A model generated the notes under the pieces. That model saw nothing but the letters and a program-made list of their open reading frames with translations, was not told the origin of the DNA and made no database searches. This document shows positions 19,804-29,780 of a stretch of 64,000 nt of DNA, piece after piece (the first letter of the stretch is position 1; each line of letters begins with the position of its first letter). The position numbers were made by a program, and so were the translations under genes. The DNA is from Humulus lupulus (Eukaryota > Streptophyta > Magnoliopsida > Rosales > Cannabaceae). The DNA lies in assembly GCF_963169125.1 (NCBI RefSeq), contig NC_084796.1, positions 91,682,888 through 91,746,887 on the forward strand, read 5' to 3'.

Positions 19804-22800
19804 CTACTTTTGAGACTTGGCAGGGACGCTTTTGTCTAGGTGGAGCGTGTGCATGATTACGCTCGGACTGATCCATATCATGTCCTCGTGCGACCATGCG
19901 AATACGTCTAGGTTTTTCCGCAGAAACGCAGTCAGTTCCGCCTTTCTTCTATCGCAGAGGTTCTTTCCGAGCTTAACCGTCTGTGACGAGTTTTGTTCAT
20001 CGATCCCTACCTCCTCGAGCTCTTCAATAGCTTGGAGCTCGGACCTGTCCTCGCCTACTCGGGGGTCAATGTCCTCACTTAGGGCGAGCTTTTCGTCTTC
20101 GAAAACCCGAGGTTTTTCAATCTCAGGAGCCGCCTTGGGTCCCTGAGATTCCTCTTCATCCTGAATGGCCATCGTCACCTGCCCGGGTTTAGATTTTCCC
20201 TTCATGGAAATGTTGTAGCATTCCCTGGTAGCGAGCTGATCGCCCTTGATAGTGCAGATCCCTGTCGGAGTAGGAAATTTCATGGCGAGGTGCCGGACGG
20301 AAGTGATACTCTCGAAAGCAATGAGCGTAGGTCGGCCCAAAATGGCGTTGTAAGCAGCGGAGTAGTCAATGACTACGAATTCGAGTAGTTTGGACACGGT
20401 TCGGGACTCGTCTCCAAGGGTGATCACTAGCTCAATCGTCCCTATCGCTGCTGATCCTTCCCCTGAAAAACCATATAGCATCATCGAGGTTGCCTTCAGC
20501 TCAAAGACGGTCAGACCCATTTTTTCTAAGGTGGACCGGAATAGGAGGTTCACTGAGCTCCCATTGTCCACTAACACTCTCCTTACTCTCCGGTTGGCGA
20601 GCTGGACTGCTACGACCAAGGGATCGTTATGAGGGAATTGGACATGGCTCGCGTCTTCCTCCGTGAAAGTGATCGGTTGTTTCTCTAATCTTTGTTGTTT
20701 TGATTGACGCTGTTCCGGGACGAACTCCGCTCCATTGTGGGCCTTCAACTCATTCACATACCTCTTCTGGGCGCCTTTGCTCGTGCCAGCCATGTGTGGT
20801 CCTCCAGAGATGGTGGAAATCTCTCCCTCGACCACGGGGGGAAGGACGTCCTGATCTACCCGAGGTCCAGGTTGACTGGCTGGGATCTCCGGAGCGGGTC
20901 GACTTGTCGGGACCCTGTTCCGCGAGTATTGCACCAACGGACCTGCTCGGATGAGAGTCTCGATTTCATCTTTGAGGTGCCTGCAGTCATCGGTATTGTT
21001 CCCGACGTCGTTATGAAAACGGCAGAATATGGAAGCGTCTCTCTTTCCCTTAGGGTGTTTTATTGGCTCCGGCCTTTTCCAGGGGACTCGCGTAACGTTG
21101 GCCAGGAAAATATTCTCTCTGGTCTGAGTGAGCTCGGTATACGTTGTGAACACGGGCTTGAATTTATCCGCAGACTTATTCTTCTTTTGACCGTGCTGGC
21201 TGTTTTCACCATTTCCTTTTCTTTTGCCGCCACCAGTCTGGTTACTCTGCGCGACGTCGGGGGTCGCCACTACGATCTCTGTTCCCGTCCCAGCGGGCTT
21301 CTCGAGGACCTGGCTGGTTCCCGCGGCTGAAGCTTCAGCTTCTTCCAAGTTTATCCACTCTTGGGCTCTGTTAAGGAATTCACTAACCGAGCTGACCCCC
21401 CTCCTTTGAATATCCTTCCACAGATCTCCGCCTACTAGGATCCCGGTCCTCATAGCCATGAGTTTGGAGCTGTCGTCGGCGTCTCTGGCTCGAGCAGCGA
21501 CATTTGCAAATCTGCTCAAGTAGGCTTTTAGCGTCTCTCCAGGTTGCTGTCTCACGTTAGCTAGGGAGTCGGCCTGGACTCGGGCGGCCTGAGAGGCGCG
21601 GAATGCCCTCTTGAAGTCAGCCGAAAAGGTCTTCCAGGAGCTGATTGACTGCCTTTTACTTTGTTTGAACCACTGCGTGGCAGGTCTAGTTAGGGTGGAA
21701 GGAAAGATCAAGCAACGAAGCTCTGGTCCGATGTTATGAGCCATCATTAGGGTGTTGAACATCCCTAAGTGGTCAGATGGGTCTCCATCCCCGTTGAACT
21801 TTGACAAATGAGGCATACAAAAGCCAGAAGGGTATGCCGTTGCTGCTATATTGGGGGCGAAGAGTTCCATCTCATCCCCTGAATCATATTCGTCTTTTTC
21901 TTTCTCCGACAGGAGCTTCTTCATCAGCTCCTCCATCTGAGTTAAGCGCTCTAGGGTTTTGTCCTGAGATCCTGGGTTATTCCGGGGCTGTTCAACAGCT
22001 CCGGACCCGTTGTACATATTAGGCGGGTTGTTGCCCCTCCTATCTTGAGATAGGTCGTTTGGGGCATTCCCGCCGTTACGTACTTCGGATCGGACCCCAA
22101 CTGAGCGGGCCTGGCTACCATCCCTAACTCGATCCTCTCTGTGAGAGTTGAGGCGATCTCGAAGGTCGCCTCCCTGGGTAGTATGGTGACTTTGTGCTGA
22201 ACTTAGCCGCTGGCGCAGGTCTCCTCCCGAGAGATCACTCCGTGCACTACCGGTCCAGTGACTCTTGCTGGACAGGCTCGGGGTGCGTCTTTGGCGGCTT
22301 CGACCTGATCCCTCCCCCGGCATCCTGCTGCGCCGGGAGGGCCCGGCTGATGGCGGGTCTCTTCTACTATTTCCGTAGGTCGGGATGTCACGGATGGGCT
22401 GAGGAGACGGATATCTGATGGGAGAAGGAGGATGCCTGACCGGAGAGGCGATCCTAGTGCCGTCAGGACGGACTAAATTAGGTGGGGGCCTCTCGGCCCT
22501 GCCAGCTTGCTGGTTTCGCGCTGGGCGAGCTGGACGAGGAACTGGACGTCCTTCGGGGATGGGCTGACGTCTCCGGATCCCCTCGGCCCTCCTTTGGGAA
22601 CTTCCTCGATCTCTTCTGGGCGTCCTCGAGGAAGGCTGAGAGCTAGGGGTTGACGTCCTAACCGAATGGTTGTACTGCTGCTGTTCGGTCCGAGGCATTT
22701 CCCTGAAGTTCGCCTCTTGATGGTGCAGTGAAGGGGTGGAGTTGGCTGTAGGGAGTCTACCCGAACGGCTATGCCTGGATCGATTACTCCGGCGAGACTT

Positions 22801-23121
22801 AGGAGCCTCGCCTTGCCTCTCTCCAACGTTACCGTTGGTTGTGAGTGGGGGTAGTCGACTCAGAATATCCTGGATTTGCTGACCAGCTGCTGCTAGCTGG
22901 CTCCTCAGCTGAGCATTCTCCATCTCCACCGCAGTGTAATAACATGGATTCGGATTAGGCGGTCGGGGCGCTGAACTACCAGTGTCGTCTTGGCCGGCCG
23001 GCTGTTTTCCTGGCCTCTGCTGGACTTCAGGAACTTGCTCATCAGGGAGGGCAACATGGCGGGCCTCCTGCCCATCATGCTGTTCTGTCTCGTTGCCATG
23101 TTTGGATCGAGTGGTCACCAT
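19804..23121 (-). CDS. T1 gag-protease polyprotein
   Basis: The 1105-aa product starts MVTTRSKHG at the first ATG after the primer binding site. Residues 1-390 are low-complexity, rich in Arg, Pro, Ser and Gln. A short coiled coil (LTQMEELMKKLLSEKEKD) lies at about 393-410. The retrotransposon gag domain is at about 440-580 (PATQWFKQSK, LKAYLSRFANVA). A knuckle-like CRFHNDVGNNTDDCRHL lies at about 700-716. The aspartic protease has its active site [10 protein letters not shown] at 851-860 and GRPTL further on. It ends in TAG at 19804-19806, and the same frame continues directly into RT. T2 gag aligns along its length but lacks the N-terminal 225 residues. Confidence 0.94.
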   Translation of the reverse strand: MVTTRSKHGNETEQHDGQEARHVALPDEQVPEVQQRPGKQPAGQDDTGSSAPRPPNPNPCYYTAVEMENAQLRSQLAAAGQQIQDILSRLPPLTTNGNVGERQGEAPKSRRSNRSRHSRSGRLPTANSTPSLHHQEANFREMPRTEQQQYNHSVRTSTPSSQPSSRTPRRDRGSSQRRAEGIRRRQPIPEGRPVPRPARPARNQQAGRAERPPPNLVRPDGTRIASPVRHPPSPIRYPSPQPIRDIPTYGNSRRDPPSAGPSRRSRMPGEGSGRSRQRRTPSLSSKSHWTGSARSDLSGGDLRQRLSSAQSHHTTQGGDLRDRLNSHREDRVRDGSQARSVGVRSEVRNGGNAPNDLSQDRRGNNPPNMYNGSGAVEQPRNNPGSQDKTLERLTQMEELMKKLLSEKEKDEYDSGDEMELFAPNIAATAYPSGFCMPHLSKFNGDGDPSDHLGMFNTLMMAHNIGPELRCLIFPSTLTRPATQWFKQSKRQSISSWKTFSADFKRAFRASQAARVQADSLANVRQQPGETLKAYLSRFANVAARARDADDSSKLMAMRTGILVGGDLWKDIQRRGVSSVSEFLNRAQEWINLEEAEASAAGTSQVLEKPAGTGTEIVVATPDVAQSNQTGGGKRKGNGENSQHGQKKNKSADKFKPVFTTYTELTQTRENIFLANVTRVPWKRPEPIKHPKGKRDASIFCRFHNDVGNNTDDCRHLKDEIETLIRAGPLVQYSRNRVPTSRPAPEIPASQPGPRVDQDVLPPVVEGEISTISGGPHMAGTSKGAQKRYVNELKAHNGAEFVPEQRQSKQQRLEKQPITFTEEDASHVQFPHNDPLVVAVQLANRRVRRVLVDNGSSVNLLFRSTLEKMGLTVFELKATSMMLYGFSGEGSAAIGTIELVITLGDESRTVSKLLEFVVIDYSAAYNAILGRPTLIAFESITSVRHLAMKFPTPTGICTIKGDQLATRECYNISMKGKSKPGQVTMAIQDEEESQGPKAAPEIEKPRVFEDEKLALSEDIDPRVGEDRSELQAIEELEEVGIDEQNSSQTVKLGKNLCDRRKAELTAFLRKNLDVFAWSHEDMIWISPSVIMHTLHLDKSVPAKSQK

Positions 23122-23158
23122 AGTTGTATGTTTGTGGTAGTACTAATCGGACTTGCTC

Positions 23159-23175
23159 TTAATGAAAGCACCAAA
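23159..23175 (-). other. T1 primer binding site
   Basis: One base after the 5' LTR, the minus strand reads TTTGGTGCTTTCATTAAG. The position is right for a primer binding site, and TGG is the usual start. I cannot match it to a specific tRNA without a database. Confidence 0.6.
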
Positions 23176-23176
23176 C

Positions 23177-23952
23177 TGTTGACGCGGTTCTTCGGCAACA
23201 AATAATTAAGAGAAGAAGAGAAAGAGATTAGTACTAAAAGTAGAACCGTCACAGATAGGAAATCTTTAGGGAAAGAACTAGGTGACTCGAGACACGTTTT
23301 TAAGTGGTTCGAAGGTTAAAATCCTTCTACTCCACTAGTCAATATTATTGATATTCTCTGGGTAATTGGTTTACAAAGTATATAGTTCTTCAAAGACTAT
23401 TTTTTCCAACCCCTATCAACTCCCAGGGTCTCCATATTTATAGGAGAAGGCACCTGGAAGTTGGTAGGGAGGTCATCCCGTGACCTTACCATTTGTCATA
23501 TCAAGTCTGTGATATTCATGATTAATTCCTAAACCTGACACACAAGTGTGGTCTAATCAGTATGGAAGGAGATAATGGGCCGCACGGTCCAACTCGTCCG
23601 TGGGTATCTGAACACGCACGTTCCTGCTGCGTGTCCGAGAAGTCAGGGGGATATCGGACACGTGATGGCAGGAATATGCACGTTTATCTTGCGTGTTGAC
23701 TTCCCATAGGGTCAGAGCTTCCTGAGAAGCTCGTTACCGGAGCAATCCATAACCCGAGCTTATCCGTCCGTGGTCGCCGGATGTTATTCCCAGCTCCTGG
23801 TGCAACAAGTGCGAGCTGGAAATAGGACCCCCTCGAGCTAGAAAGGGCCCGTCATGGAAATAGAGCCTCTGGCCTGTGGGAGCCTCGGACTAAATCATGT
23901 TTAGTCCGAGGCTCGTCCTGCTAAACAACCCGCGTGAAAACCAGGGCGTACA
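23177..23952 (-). repeat. T1 5' LTR
   Basis: 776 bp, colinear with the 3' LTR without indels; I counted about 7 substitutions. The TATAAATA box is at 23435-23442 on the minus strand and the U3 inverted repeat is at 23880-23914. It promotes gag-pol transcription to the left. Confidence 0.96.
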
Positions 23953-23957
23953 GGAGG
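23953..23957. other. Target-site duplication of T1, right copy (ggagg)
   Basis: Identical to 11511-11515; together they mark the T1 insertion site in Element C. Confidence 0.9.
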
Positions 23958-24604
23958 GTATACGTGCTAATGGGTGCAAATACATAATTCAGCTCACAAG
24001 GTGTTCTGACCAAGGAAACCCTTCCCAAATAACATTAATTTAGACCCTTTGAACACGAGAAAGGGTGAAGGCATACCTTGAATAGGTGAAGTTACACACC
24101 GTCACAGCCGCAAAAGTACCTAGGGTCCAAAGTACACACCTACAAATATATTGGGGATAGAAAGAAACAATTTTTAGTTTCCAAGTATACTAACAAATAT
24201 CTATATAAAAAAAATAAAAGACATAGAAAGACAACGTGCTCTTGTGGGGGATAGAAGCACCCACCTCTTGGAAGCTTTGAAGACTAAAGCATCACCAAGC
24301 AAAGAGAAATGAGTGTAGTAATTGTCTTTAAGAAGAAGACCTATTTATAGAAGACTCAACCTAGCCATTGAATCCAATGTTTGATCCATGAACAAGAATG
24401 AAGCCAAATACCTGCATTAGGATCCGCGAAGCAAAATGATACTCTCACATTTACCTTCAAGGAATCATGAGGAACACCACCCGAAAGTGTGTTACTTCAC
24501 AACACCAAAGCAAAGAAACACACTAACACCACATGTGGCTTGAAGACACCCACCAAAAAGTCTACCAAAGCACCTAGAGGACCTCCCGTAGACTGTGGGG
24601 CAAG
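23958..24604 (-). promoter_or_regulatory. Element C aORF upstream region with TATA box
   Basis: This stretch lies between the T1 insertion and the Element C 3' LTR. Read on the minus strand it has TCTATAAATAGG, with TATAAATA at 24342-24349, about 430 bp upstream of the aORF ATG once T1 is removed. A purine tract (GACTGTGGGGCAAG on the plus strand, 24591-24604) precedes the LTR and resembles the T1 and T2 polypurine tracts. Confidence 0.5.
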
Positions 24605-24606
24605 TT

Positions 24607-25928
24607 TGGATGCCATAATTTCAGTTGTAGAAGGCCCCCGCCTCGTGTCCCTCAAAATATACGCTCGTGAAGGAAACAACCATGCCCGACCTTGTGCCTT
24701 GCACTAAAGGCCCATCTCGTGCCATTTAACTCGCAGGGTCATTGCACGGACCACTGTTCACGACATTGGTCTTGCAAGGCCATTGCACGAACAAATGTCT
24801 TATGCCAGCATCTCGCAAGGCACAATCTCGCACACGAACCCCTGCCTCACGCCAGCATTACGTGAGGCACGGTTTTGCCCATAGGCTTCCGCCTCGCACC
24901 AGCACCTCGTGAAACATGGCCTCGCCCACAAGCCTCTGCCTTACGACAGTGCCTCGCAAACCATGGCTTCGCCCACAAGCCTTTGCCTCGCGCCAATATT
25001 TCATGAGGCACACCCTCACCCATAGGCCTCTGCATCGCGCCAGCATCTCACAAGGCACACCCTCACCCACAAGCCTCTGCCTCGCGCTAGCATCTCGCAA
25101 GGCGTAGCCATTCACATGGTCCTTCACCCCACGTCAGGCATATCGTGAGGCTCTTTCCTCCCATGCATCTTGGGATTGTGTCCTCCTTGATGACCCATAA
25201 GGACTTCAACATTTAAAGGTCATAAGAAGATAAAAACCTGCGCTTGACTCAAAGAGTTCATACGGGTACGGAATGTACAAATAAGCCAAGAAGAGTTAGG
25301 GTATGAACACAATGACCGCGCCAGGAAAGAGGCACACACTGTTGACCCTAGATACGAAATACGTATGGGGGTATGACCTTAAAGACCCCAAGTACGAAAT
25401 ACTTACAGGGGTATGGCCCTGAAGACCCCAGGTGTCTGATCCTAATCTCCACGCCAGACAAGAAGTGGTCATTTGAGTAAGGTACCTAATGTGGTCAATT
25501 CTCAGCCAACCTCTGACATTCATTCTAGATAGATGGTGGAGGTACAACCTAGTATTGAAATTGACGTGCTACCACATACCTTTGGCGTGTACTAGAGTCG
25601 AGCTACACTTTCCCATCACCCTACCACCTATAATCTGCATGTGCAGAGCCTTGTCTCCCTGGGACCACCATGTATAGTGAGACAATAGTAGTCTCCTATA
25701 AATATGACCTCCCTTCACCTGAGAAGAGGATCGATTTTTGGGAGATTTGTAATCAGCCATTGTTAATGATTACACATATTTTCTACATTCTCTCTATTTA
25801 CCATTCTAAAATTCTAGCATTTACGTTTTAAGTTATTTAAAATATCATAAAGTTTGTTTGAAGTTTAGTCAATTTAAGTTCATTTCAATCCTTAATCTAA
25901 CTTAGTTCACGAGTTCTTACCGTCAACA
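24607..25928 (+). repeat. Element C 3' LTR
   Basis: The end ACCGTCAACA at 25928 and a TATAAATA box at 25697-25704 fit a plus-strand LTR. From about 25490 it is similar to the E5 LTR at 60924-62377: both have a GGTGG-GTACAA segment, GGACCAC-ATGTA, the TATA box, and an end in TTCTT-CC-TCAACA. The start at about 24607 is inferred only from the purine tract. Confidence 0.6.
24700..25125. repeat. Minisatellite in the Element C LTR, about 47-bp units
   Basis: About eight or nine imperfect units are built on gcctcgcgccagcatctcgc and aaggcac-cctc-cccacaagcc. The best-aligned landmarks (cccacaagcctctgcc) fall near 24925, 24971, 25018 and 25066, spacing 46-48 bp. Units contain GCCT-CGCA-AGGC type inverted arms. 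It is C-rich, unlike its surroundings. Confidence 0.75.
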
Positions 25929-26780
25929 CATGTTTTATGAAGGCCCCACCGAACTTTATCTGTTACGTGGTATTTTCTAATTATCTATGAGATAGGAGAC
26001 ATCTTTTCAAAGTGATAGAACAGGGTGCTTTGCACAGGTAGTTGAGGTCTGTCGACTGGGTAAATCCATATTTGTATTTTTCAACCTCAAATCAGCCCTA
26101 ACTTCAACTATAACCTCCCAAACTTAATTCTAACACCGAAAAATAACATTTAAACGAGTTCATGCAATTATATCAAGTTCATGCAAGGGCTCATAAGCCC
26201 TAACTTTGTCTCCTTCTTTAAGCTAATTAATTCTATAATCAACCAAACTTTAACCATCACATAGATTTATTCTTATCATTTTTCTATGATAAAATATTGA
26301 TTAAATAAACCCTATAATGGATGTTTAATCCATTTAAACAACCTATAATATTTGTAATATTAATCTCCATTATAAAGTTTAAACTTGAACGAAACCTAAC
26401 TTACTATTCATAATATTAGAAATTTTATCTGATCCATTTTCTTAAGCTTCCACGGCTCCTTCTAGACAAACCACAATTCTATATTCAATCTTCTTTGCTT
26501 CAATATCCTCATCAATAATAATCACTACCCTCCAAGACTCATATTTTGATTTTATCCCCTTATCTTCAATATCCATGCACTTATGCCCCTAATACTTAGA
26601 GGAACTGTGATTTGTCCATTTCCTACATTACAGAACAACCTCGACATTTCATCGTCAACATATATATATATTTCATAGTCATAAAATTATTAAATATCAT
26701 TATGAAATCTTTTAAAGCATTCACACGTGCATCAAAAAACATTACAAAATTACCCTCACAGGCCAAATTACAACCTCATA
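25929..26780. other. Unrecognised AT-rich remnant
   Basis: About 850 bp between the Element C LTR and the Copia-B pol tail. It has no open frame of note. Composition and short TA runs suggest decayed transposon or LTR sequence, but I found no partner for it in the window. Confidence 0.4.
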
Positions 26781-26789
26781 AGAGAGATA

Positions 26790-26945
26790 GTACCACCTCA
26801 TAAGAGAGGCAGTATGGGATGTAATAGTTCAAAAGATTAAATTAGAAAACAAACATGATGGTCCCTTTACGAAGATGCTGCTTGCTGTGAGTTTTGGTAG
26901 CGATCTCTTAAATTTAGGATTACGAGACATGTCTCGTCTAATTTA
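26790..26945 (+). pseudogene. Copia-B pol C-terminal tail
   Basis: One frame reads VIVQKIKLENKHDGPFTKML, then LRDMSRLI and TAG. This is the conserved end of copia pol (normally VQKI-ADPFTKAL, then a short tail). A cctcataagagag-tagtacc duplication just upstream disturbs the frame, and nothing further upstream is recognisable. It is followed by the purine tract GTGCAAGTGGGAGAG and the LTR. Confidence 0.65.
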
Positions 26946-28439
26946 GTGCAAGTGGGAGAGTATTGTGATTTTTTCCCTTAAAACGTATTTCTGCATGAAC
27001 TATTGCTATTAGTTAAATAAAGCTAATATTTTTCAGTAGGATTTGTATATAATTATACATGTCATTTATTGTGAAGATCCAATATTATTAATTTCATTCA
27101 ACATGATAAACAAAGTGGGAGCTTTATTTAATAAAGATTATGAGTACGATCTATATTCTGTTTAAGACAGAGTAGTTTATCTGGATTGTTAAGTGTAGTG
27201 ACACAAAGAGATACATGTATTGTATTCAATATAGATTGTATTGAATTGGGATATGATGAAAGAAATAACTTTTGATAATCTCCGTTAAAATATAGAAGTT
27301 CAACATTCATCAAACGATGGTCGTTTGAGTGTGGACATTAATCCTTAAGTTTGTAATGGACTCTTATTAATGCTTTTATGACTTTTAACATATTTGGTAA
27401 GGTTCAATATTCCTTCAACTAAATTCCTAATATCTTGCAGTCATAAAACTACGACTGTCTGGGAATATTCTTCGTAGATATGGAATCTGCTCCTTACTTA
27501 AATGAAAGCAGATTAGTTGTTCCTTTTAGTGTTGATTCGAGGCTTCAACATAGAGTGCTCAAATTTTGTTAGAAAATAGAAATTTCATTCTGTAATTATA
27601 TATATATATAGAATAATGTTCATTTACAAAATCAATGGAACTAGTTGATAAAGACATAATTAGGAAGCTTAACAAACATTAAGACCCACCTCTAATTATG
27701 AACAACTAGCGAGGAGTCATAGCTCATGCAATAACTGATGTGTAGCGTCCCAAATTTGCTAATAAGGCTTAGGTCCTTGATTAGAGTTCTAGGAGGGCAA
27801 TAATTGATTTAATTACGTTATTATATGATTTTCATAATTATGTGATTAAAAATGCATGTTTAGGTGAGTTAAATATGCATGTGGGCCCCATTTGGTTATA
27901 AGGGGCATATTTGTGATTTTAGCCCATTGAGGGAAAAAATGCAATACTTGTGTATATTGTGGGTGATACCACAGTGAGTGGTGATATATTTGTGATGCAT
28001 GATCTGAGACGCTCCAAGGGAGCAGTTTATCTAGAAAGTCACAATGGGGTCAAATACCCGGCTCAAATACCTGGCTCGGTAGGAGCCTAGGGGTATTTTG
28101 ACAATGTTATATGTGTTCGGGAACTATTGAGTAACGGGTAGTAATTTAATAAATTATTTTGACATGTCGAGATTAACCGGGGATTTATACACTACTAGAA
28201 ATATAGGATTTTACTTCAGTTTTTATACTGAGCATACAAAAAAAATTGAAGTAAAAACATTTTCAAACTCTTTTACTTCACTTTTGAAATTGGCGCTTTG
28301 AAAAAAATTACATACTACTTCGCTTTTTTTAAAAAACGAAGTTAAAAATTCAAAGTGAAGAGGACCATGTTTGGTTGCACATGCACGTGACTTATGTTTA
28401 GAGATAATAAAGATGTGAAAAAATGGCCAAGCCAAACGC

Positions 28440-28650
28440 AGCCCTTGTGCACCGTTTACTTTGGTTTTTAGGTAAAAACCGAAGTAGAAAGTGCACTTTC
28501 CACTTCGGTTTTTACCTAAAAACCGAAGTAAAAGGTGCACAACCCAGATTACCTCAACCCCCTTTTACTTCAGTTTTTAGGTAAAAACCGAAGTAGAAAG
28601 TGCATTTTCTACTACGTTTTTTACCTAAAAACCAAAGTAAAAGGGTTATA
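28440..28650. repeat. CACTA-1 left subterminal palindromes
   Basis: Four copies of a palindrome with arms ACTTCGGTTTTT and AAAAACCGAAGT around AGGT or ACCT lie near 28458, 28500, 28567 and 28610, with spacer gtagaaagtgca. In En/Spm, subterminal motif arrays bind the TNPA protein. Confidence 0.85.
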
Positions 28651-29537
28651 TAACCCTCTCCCCCAACCCGAACGGTCATATCCCTCTCTCTCCTTTGTAC
28701 AAAAAAACTCAAAATCCTCCATTAACAACCGTGAGCCAACACAATAACACTTTTTTTTCTTTATTTCTTGCTACTTTTCTTCATTATAAACTGAAATATA
28801 GTCCAAAAATCCTTTTGTTTTTTTGTTTTTTAGAGAAAAAAAAATACATTTGGCCATGGGTATTTTCTCTCATGGTTTCTTGGTGTTTCTTGCCGGATTT
28901 TGACTGGAGTTTTTGTCACTGCAAGGTGTTTTTGAGCTTCAAAATAGGTATGGATTACTAAAACATGGTTTTGATGATAATTTTTTTTTCTATGTTTTTT
29001 TTATTTTATTTTATTATTCCGAATTTTATAATTAATATTATTAATATTTTGTTAACTTTTCTAATTATTTGTTTATTTTGTTAGGTTAAATAATGTGATA
29101 AAAATTTGGCTTATTATAAATATATATATATATGTATATTAGTGAATTTTAGAAATTGTGACAATAGATAAATTTGCTTTTTAAATATTTGAAAAAAATA
29201 AATAGCTTGAAGATGATCAAAGTGTTGTTCATTAGTTTCTTTAACTAGTTTGATTTTTTTATTTATTAGCTTGATAATTAATTATGTAGTTTACTAATTA
29301 TGTAAGTAATGTTTTAGTAGGGTCGTTGATTGAGTGGTGAACTTTTTTGTTCATTACAGGTGAATTGAAGAGTAATATTGAAGGTTAGTTATTTTTTATT
29401 TTTATTTATATTACTACAAGATTTATGTATAAAGATAAGGCTAATTAAATAATGCATATTGGATTTAGTGAAAGTTATGTTTGAAAATGAGTGAAGTAGG
29501 CTCTGGGAAATTTACGTGCTGTGGTGATATAAGGATT

Positions 29538-29780
29538 GATTCATTTATGCTTGATTGTTGTGTTTGTTTGTGTTGTTTTTATAGGAAATTTTGAAATTGC
29601 GATATGCTATAGAAATAGAGGATACTCTGCCAAATTTTTAAAAAAAATTATAAGACTAGAGCATAATAATGATGGATTCATCTATGCTTGATTATTGTGT
29701 TTGTTTGTATTGGTTTTATAGGTAATTATGAAATTACGATATGCTATAGAAACAGAGGATACTCTGCCGAATTTTTTAAA
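29538..29780 (+). repeat. Duplicated acceptor-exon segment in CACTA-1, period 137 bp
   Basis: The segment gattcat-tatgcttgatt through a TTTTATAG acceptor and the exon start gatatgctatagaaa-agagg occurs at about 29538-29645 and again at 29675-29780. The second copy opens a longer reading frame; the first soon hits a stop. Confidence 0.85.

Larger units (their letters stand above)
11516..23952 (-). mobile_element. T1: near-intact Tat-lineage Ty3 retrotransposon with antisense gene
   Basis: A complete element of 12,437 bp with 776-bp LTRs, a perfect 5-bp target duplication, primer binding site, polypurine tract, and gag-protease, RT-RNase H and integrase in a single minus-strand frame broken only by two TAG codons. 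Between the polypurine tract and the pol 3' end sits a plus-strand spliced gene (13275-15881), followed by a 121-bp tandem array (15995-16620). Integrase after RT and a second RNase H place it in the Tat branch. I counted about 7 LTR mismatches in 776 bp (0.9%), so it is the youngest insertion here. It lies inside Element C, just upstream of that element's aORF. Confidence 0.95.
7920..25928 (+). mobile_element. Element C: old Tat-like Ty3 element, 5' part lost, interrupted by T1
   Basis: The parts in order are pol C-terminus (7921-8022, plus strand), tandem repeats (8352-8800), antisense ORF (9330-11477, minus), the nested T1 (11516-23952), the aORF upstream region with a TATA box (23958-24604), a purine tract near 24590-24604, and the 3' LTR (about 24607-25928). 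This is the order found in T1 and T2. Joining 11515 to 23958 restores continuity with a ggagg target duplication. The upstream pol, gag and 5' LTR are absent; Copia-1 lies where they would be. The aORF has several frame breaks, so this copy is older than T1. Confidence 0.75.

Noticed and set aside
20700..21330. 208-aa plus-strand frame opposite T1 gag
   Set aside because: It is the complement of a well-supported gag-protease frame and has no recognisable domain. The same applies to other frames opposite gag, pol and the aORFs.
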